Origin: Galaxea fascicularis
Lineage: Eukaryota > Cnidaria > Anthozoa > Scleractinia > Euphylliidae
Length of the DNA stretch: 64,000 nt
Assembly (NCBI GenBank): GCA_948470475.1
Contig: OX419338.1
Coordinates: 18,565,030 to 18,629,029 of the forward strand
Direction of reading: 5' to 3'
The notes below the pieces were generated by a model. It was not told the DNA's origin and made no database searches. It worked only from the letters and a program-made list of their open reading frames with translations. This document shows, in pieces, positions 59,046 to 64,000 of this stretch (position 1 is its first letter; every line of letters begins with the position of its first letter). Position numbers and translations under genes: made by a program.

Positions 59046-59465
59046 TTTTGCTATGATGTATTGACATAACTTGTCATAACATTCCGTCAGAACGATCTCG
59101 TCTAACTTTCAAAATTCAACATCATTTCATCTGAATTTCTCTCACTCTCAGTGCCCATGGACTTGAAGTAAGAAAATTAAGATCGGCGAGTGTAGGGCAA
59201 ACTACTTGATATCTGAAATTTCCACTTTTTTAAAGGGCTGATCATGACGCTATACGCGTCCGCCATTTTGTCTTAGCTCCCGTAATATAAAGGAACTTCG
59301 GGCCACATGGAGTGCACATCTATGACAATAAAAAGCATGGTTCGAAACAGTGGCTCCGCAAAATCGATGTAACCACAGAGGACCCACAAGAGTTGAGAAA
59401 AAAAAATTGAGGTACGAGCCGGTATTATTGCAAAATACCACGTACAGGTCATGCTATTGTTTGTT

Positions 59466-60000
59466 TATAATGGAAGCCGAGAAATTTTCGGTAACGCGTA
59501 AGAGATTTATTTCGTTACGGTTGAAAAAACAAACCATGTGCATTCGTAACAATCTTTTTACGTCAATGCCAAAAGAAATGATTGAGAGTTTTTTGTGAAA
59601 CCAGCACAAACCATTGAAGGCAAATAATGTGAAAAGGTTCAATGAAAGTATTGCAGTCACTGCAGCGGTGAAACGAAACCTCAAATTAAGATAAGGCATG
59701 GGTAAACGTCTTCCGGTGTTTAATTGCTGCTTTGCTGAAAAACACCAACGCCAGCTCCGTAATTTATCGTCACTTAACAGCCATGAAAGTGGTGGACTAC
59801 TGTTTGGCAGGCTTGAGTCGCTGTATGTTGGTTTCGGCAAGCTTTTGTATTTCTTCCTCGGAAATTTCCGGGAATCGTGCGGCCATTTTTTTGAAAACAA
59901 AAGCAAAAATGTCATTGTGTTCAGTGTTGTTATCGTAACTTTGTTATACCATCCATTTTTTGCTGTTATACCACTATTACGCGGAAGTAGCGATACTATC

Positions 60001-60037
<37 letters not shown>

Positions 60038-60043
60038 CAACTA
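59466..60043. repeat. possible non-autonomous element with GCCGAGAAATTT ends
   Basis: TAATGGAAGCCGAGAAATTT at the left and AAATTTCTCGGCTTATATTA at the right are inverted matches. The two long antiparallel open frames inside (182 and 154 codons) have no recognisable motifs and oppose each other, so I do not call them genes. Confidence 0.45.
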
Positions 60044-60508
60044 TAGTAATTACTATTTCGCTGCGAGTTGAGTGCTGTGAATCGAACTATATACAAATTC
60101 AAACGGTAATGGTAATATTGAATATATATATATATTTGTCATTAGCCTTACATAACTTTTAAGTTTAATCAACTTACGTGTTCCAAAAAGATTTTTAAGA
60201 GCCGCAAGATTATACCTATCATCTTGATTATGATAATGACCATTATGTCGCTGGTGGAAGAGAAACTCCAGAAAATCGAAGGATGTCTTTCTTTGCTAAC
60301 CACTATTGTTGCTGGACTACAGACAGGAAGATCTCTTGAACGTGATCTGTTCTCGTAAATAACTTAAAAAGAGTGACAGCTAGTGAGTAGCACTTACACA
60401 AAAAAATTATTCAGTGGGTCAAAAAGTTCATTGGACAATGAAGTGTCCATTGACCATTTTCAGATGGAACCAAATATTTCCACAGTTCTTTCTGGCAACT
60501 CGAACTGT

Positions 60509-62025
60509 ATTTATTTATTTATTTATTTGTTTATTTATCTTCTTGCCACAGAATAAATTACAGATAGAATAGAAAAGGTAGTAAATAGCTAATTAATATT
60601 AAATTTAAAGTGAACATATAACTTGGAAGGAGTGACTGTGGCGGGGAAATCTCCGAGAAGCAAAGCTTATGAGGAATAGAGATTTCCCCCCACGGGCGTT
60701 GAAATACTACTAGGCGGCATTTAACAATAAAGAAAAGACGTGTATTTTAAATAAATAAGTGTATTTAGCCAAGAGATAGATATAAAGTGTTATGATATTC
60801 AGGTTGTATCTTGTCTGGCCCTTAAAAATGGTTTGATCACACGCTTGAATATATTAAAAGTCGGGGCGTTTTTTATGTTGCTCGGTAATGAATTCCATAT
60901 CCTAGGACCTTGAAAAAGGATCGAAAATTTTTTGATATTTGTTCTACAGGTATGAGGTCGGTAAAGGTCAGAGTATCTCGTTGAATATTGATGAATCTGA
61001 TTTCCAGTTTGAAAGATTTGATTAAAAGCAGTAGGTAAAGCGTCATGATGATATAGGTACATAAAAAAACTTACTTGGAGCGAGTATATACTAAAGACAT
61101 CAAGAATTTTTAAATTTGCAAAAAGAGGTTTACTTGAAGCCTTGTAGTCAGCTTTCGAGATCGCCCGGACTGCTCTTTTCTGTAGTAGGTAAATTCGTTG
61201 CAGGTTGGTGACATAAGTAGAGGCCCAAATTAAATTGCAGTAAGTGAGATATGGATAAACAAGGGCATAGTATAGTGTAAGAAGAGGTTTTGAGGGCAAA
61301 TAGTATTTAGCTTTATAAAGTAACCCAACAGATTTGGAAATCTTAGCCGTAATACAATTTACATGAGTTTTCCACGTAAGGTGCTGATCAATATAAACTC
61401 CGAGAAACTTAGTATTTTCTACTTGTTCAAGAACATTATTTTCTATGACAATCTGCCTACTGATGGGTAGCGTTTTTTGCCTTGGTCTGAAGATCATTAG
61501 TTTTGTTTTTTTGACGTTGATTGATAACTTATTGGCTTTTAGCCAAGTTGAAACATTGTGGAGCTGGTCGTTAAGGTGGGAGGTAAGTACATCCGGGTCA
61601 CTATGTTCAGAAAATATACTAGTGTCATCGGCAAATAATATAAATTCGAGTTCATTAGAACTAGAGCAGGCTGGGAGATCATTTATATAAATAATAAAAA
61701 AAAGAGGGGGCCTAGTATAGAACCTTGCGGTACGCCACAAATTGCCTTAAAGCATCGGATTTAGAATCATCAATTTCGACATATTGTATTCTATTACGAA
61801 AATAATTGGTTATCCACTGGTGGGGTGTCCCAGTGATGCCATATGCTTCCAATTTATATAATAGTATTGCATGATCTAGGGTATCAAAGGCTTTTGATAA
61901 GTCAAGAAATATTCCAGCTAAGTATTTTTGACAGTCAACGGCGTTGGCAACTTTGTTCATAAAATTAATCAAAGCGTGGGAACGTGTAATGAGACCACCC
62001 GAAACTTGGAAAAAAAAAACTTTAT
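60509..62025 (-). mobile_element. 5'-truncated LINE copy with (TAAA)n tail
   Basis: Contains the broken RT described at 60799-62025, a ~290-base 3' UTR, and ends at a (TTTA)n run on the plus strand (60509-60540), that is a TAAA tail on the element strand, typical of LINE 3' ends. Confidence 0.75.
60799..62025 (-). pseudogene. reverse transcriptase of a non-LTR retrotransposon (Jockey/CR1-like), truncated and frameshifted
   Basis: The upstream frame encodes LAGIFLDLSKAFDTLDH, an RT palm motif with catalytic Asp. The downstream frame encodes FADDTSIF (the catalytic ADD box), then KTKLMIF, NTKFLGVYIDQHLTW and a C-terminal thumb-like region through PRIWNSLP. The two frames are broken around 61690-61745, at the GVPQGS motif and an eight-T run, needing two frame corrections. 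Endonuclease and ORF1 are missing: similarity stops near 62025 beside an A-rich run, the usual 5' truncation. Not a functional gene. Confidence 0.85.
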
Positions 62026-63379
62026 TTAACAAGTTGCCTTCAGTACTGAAGTTCGTCATTGGACTGAGTGGAAAAAGGAATTTCGAAAACAGTCTAAGGT
62101 CCCGTTTATATGGAGAAAAGTTGTCCCGGGTAAGAAGGTCACCCTTCCAGCCGAGTCAACTTTAGCAGGCGTTTATATGAGAAAAAAGTTGACCCCTTTG
62201 CCCAAGCCAAAAGCTGACAACAACTTCAGGCTAAGTATTGCTAAGTAGGATCGATTTCACCACATTTTAGGGATGGGCTAAAAACGTTTCATTCCGTTGC
62301 CGCAAGCAAACGACTTTAGAAATAAAAATCAACGTATCCGAAACTTGTTTGATTCATAATTATGCGGACGGCCACTTAAGTCTTAAATTTGCTTCTTTTA
62401 ACACACACAACATACTATAAATTGCAGTTGAAATACCTACTTCTTCTAAAAAGCCAGTTACGCTTTGAATAAGTTTTGCTTTGAGTGCAACATGCACCCA
62501 CAAAACCAGAGAAAAAGGAGAAAAAAAAAAGATCTAATAAAACGACAACTCAGTAATTGAAGCGCACCATAAAAACAATACTTTTACACTGCAAAATGTT
62601 ATAATCACCGCAAAATGTAAAAATTGAAAACTTACTATGTTTAGCGTTGAAAACTCTATTAGATTTTGCGTTAGTTTTACAATCTGCGGCGATTCTTTTT
62701 ACATTTTTGATGATAATTATATTTTGCAGCGTAACAAATACCCATAGTTCGAACAAACATTTCCAAAAGAAACAAAAGAGTTATAAGGACTTTTAACACA
62801 ATTTGTAAAGTCTTCAAAACTAAAAATGCTTTTACCAGCATAAACGTAGGGTTATAACTAATGCCGTGGTAACCGGCTATGTTGTCATTAAATGATGTCA
62901 TTATTACAGTATCAGCAAGAGGAGTACAGGAGTGTGCTGAAGGTGTAAGCCACCGTTAGAAACAAGTACTGTGGGTTTTGTTAATTTTCCTTGAACTCGA
63001 AAACTCAAAATGCGAATGTGGTGGTTATCTGCAATGTCTCTAACTTTCTTTTCACCAACATGCAAAAGGATTGTTCACAAACGATTCCCGTTTTTTTCTT
63101 CAAAGTAGGAATGGCAGTACACAACACTAGGAATTTGCTGCAGAACACGATTTTCTTAATCATGCTACATTGTCTAGAGTCTGAGAGGTGAGTATTCATT
63201 TACGTGGTGGAATGGTTATTTTCATCAGTTTCACGAGGCCTGATCATTGCAAATGTTTGAAAAATCCGTTCAGGCATAATTTCACCATAATAGGTACGTA
63301 TAGAAGGTCTGGCCAGTTCTTGATTTCCTAATTTTTGTGGGATATCATAGCAATAAACATATAAAATGGTAAAGAATAC
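62026..63379. other. spacer between truncated LINE and MACPF pseudogene
   Basis: AT-rich, without recognisable coding sequence. An imperfect inverted pair with TTTATATG and AAAAGTTG words (62095-62230) may be a MITE remnant. The part next to 63379 resembles the intron that follows the main exon of the MACPF gene (shared CAGTTCTTGAT and ATCATAGCAA words), supporting common origin. Confidence 0.5.
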
Positions 63380-64000
63380 TTGCCCTTTTGACATATTCGT
63401 CGTTTAACTTCATCAATTGCATCCTAATGTCTTCTTTTCTCCTGTCTACCTCGTAAACGTCGCTCATCTTTTCCCAGTGTTCTTTTTTCTTCGATTCTCC
63501 TTCCTTCCAAGTTCTTAACAGGACTTTAGCTGCTCCTTCGTAATCGCTGCCAAGATCTGTAAGCAACTCCCAAACTGGAATGTAGGCTTGGTGAGGACCA
63601 CGATCAATTAAAGCCCAAGTCGAGTTGTGTGACAGCAACTTTTGAAATATGACAGGGTTCGCAGCCGCCGGACCCATGAAATGCAGAGTGAAACTGTAGG
63701 AGTTCTTTTGATCTTCCTGTTGTTCTGCTTATTTTTCACCACTACTCGTCTGGTGGTCTACTTTCACACTGCCACTGATTCTAAATGCACATCCGAGAAA
63801 ACCAAATGATAGCTGGGCTTGAAGCGTTTCTGTAGCTGCGTTAGTAAGGGTCGTCTCCTTTTGTATATCCTCACTTTCGACATCTGCAACACTGAAAAAG
63901 ACGCCTCCAAGGGTCTGAATACCAGCAAGAATGTGACTCCCGAATATCTTCATGAAACGGTGGGTATCATCTTCATTGGCAAAAGCCTTAGCCTTTCTTA
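63380..64000 (-). pseudogene. partial paralogue of the MACPF gene, with an in-frame stop
   Basis: Same strand and clearly similar to 46941-47530: FGSHILAGIQTLGG aligns with FGSHIPAGAQTLGG and STWALIDRGPHQAYIPVWE is identical. A TAA (63731-63729) interrupts the frame just after the Gly-rich region, where the other copy has Glu. The frame is open on both sides. The gene's 5' part lies beyond the right edge, and I found no counterpart of the last exons before the LINE at 62 kb, so the 3' end also seems lost or distant. A single sequencing error at the stop would change the verdict. It inserts a short extra helical stretch (VYEVDRRKEDIRMQ) before the donor compared with the other copy. Confidence 0.7.

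Noticed and set aside
59454..60162. Overlapping open frames of 182 (minus) and 154 (plus) codons
   Set aside because: They oppose each other over the same DNA, show no motif, and lie within a repeat with inverted ends.

Overview
The window reads as animal nuclear DNA, most likely from an anthozoan cnidarian (coral or sea anemone). Genes are split by GT-AG introns, base composition is AT-rich, and the spacers are packed with short inverted-repeat elements, tRNA-headed SINEs, Penelope-like debris and non-LTR/Gypsy relics. The anthozoan assignment is an inference from this repeat style; no species is named.

Layout. (1) 326-25412, minus strand: the N-terminal ~880 codons of a VPS13D-like lipid-transfer protein. 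I joined 18 coding exons with consistent reading phase at every junction; one intron uses a GC donor. The gene continues past base 1. (2) 25413-26258: an 846-bp gap between two divergent start codons, a candidate bidirectional promoter. (3) 26259-31987, plus strand: a complete five-exon short-chain dehydrogenase of the SDR16C/retinol dehydrogenase type (337 aa), with a polyadenylation signal at 32061. (4) 32068-46066: no host gene recognised. It holds paired tRNA-Ala-like SINE heads, a 357-bp tandem array split by a palindromic element, several MITEs, a ~3.5-kb foldback element with ~0.87-kb arms, and a 585-bp solo LTR with a 5-bp target duplication. (5) 46067-48975, minus strand: a large MACPF-superfamily (perforin-like) gene. 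(6) 49.5-51.2 kb: a decayed Gypsy retrotransposon. (7) 51.2-60 kb: mostly unrecognised, with a Penelope-type repeat, small palindromic elements and a decayed LINE interrupted by a G-rich element. (8) 60509-62025: a 5'-truncated, frameshifted LINE. (9) 63380-64000: a partial paralogue of the MACPF gene with an in-frame stop codon.

The two clear housekeeping genes, VPS13D-like and the dehydrogenase, are both of lipid-handling type and are arranged head to head. The MACPF pair looks like a local duplication of a probable effector gene, one copy broken. Points worth a second look are the GC-AG intron, the hammerhead-ribozyme-like cores in the Penelope-type repeats, the foldback element, the solo LTR and the MACPF duplication.
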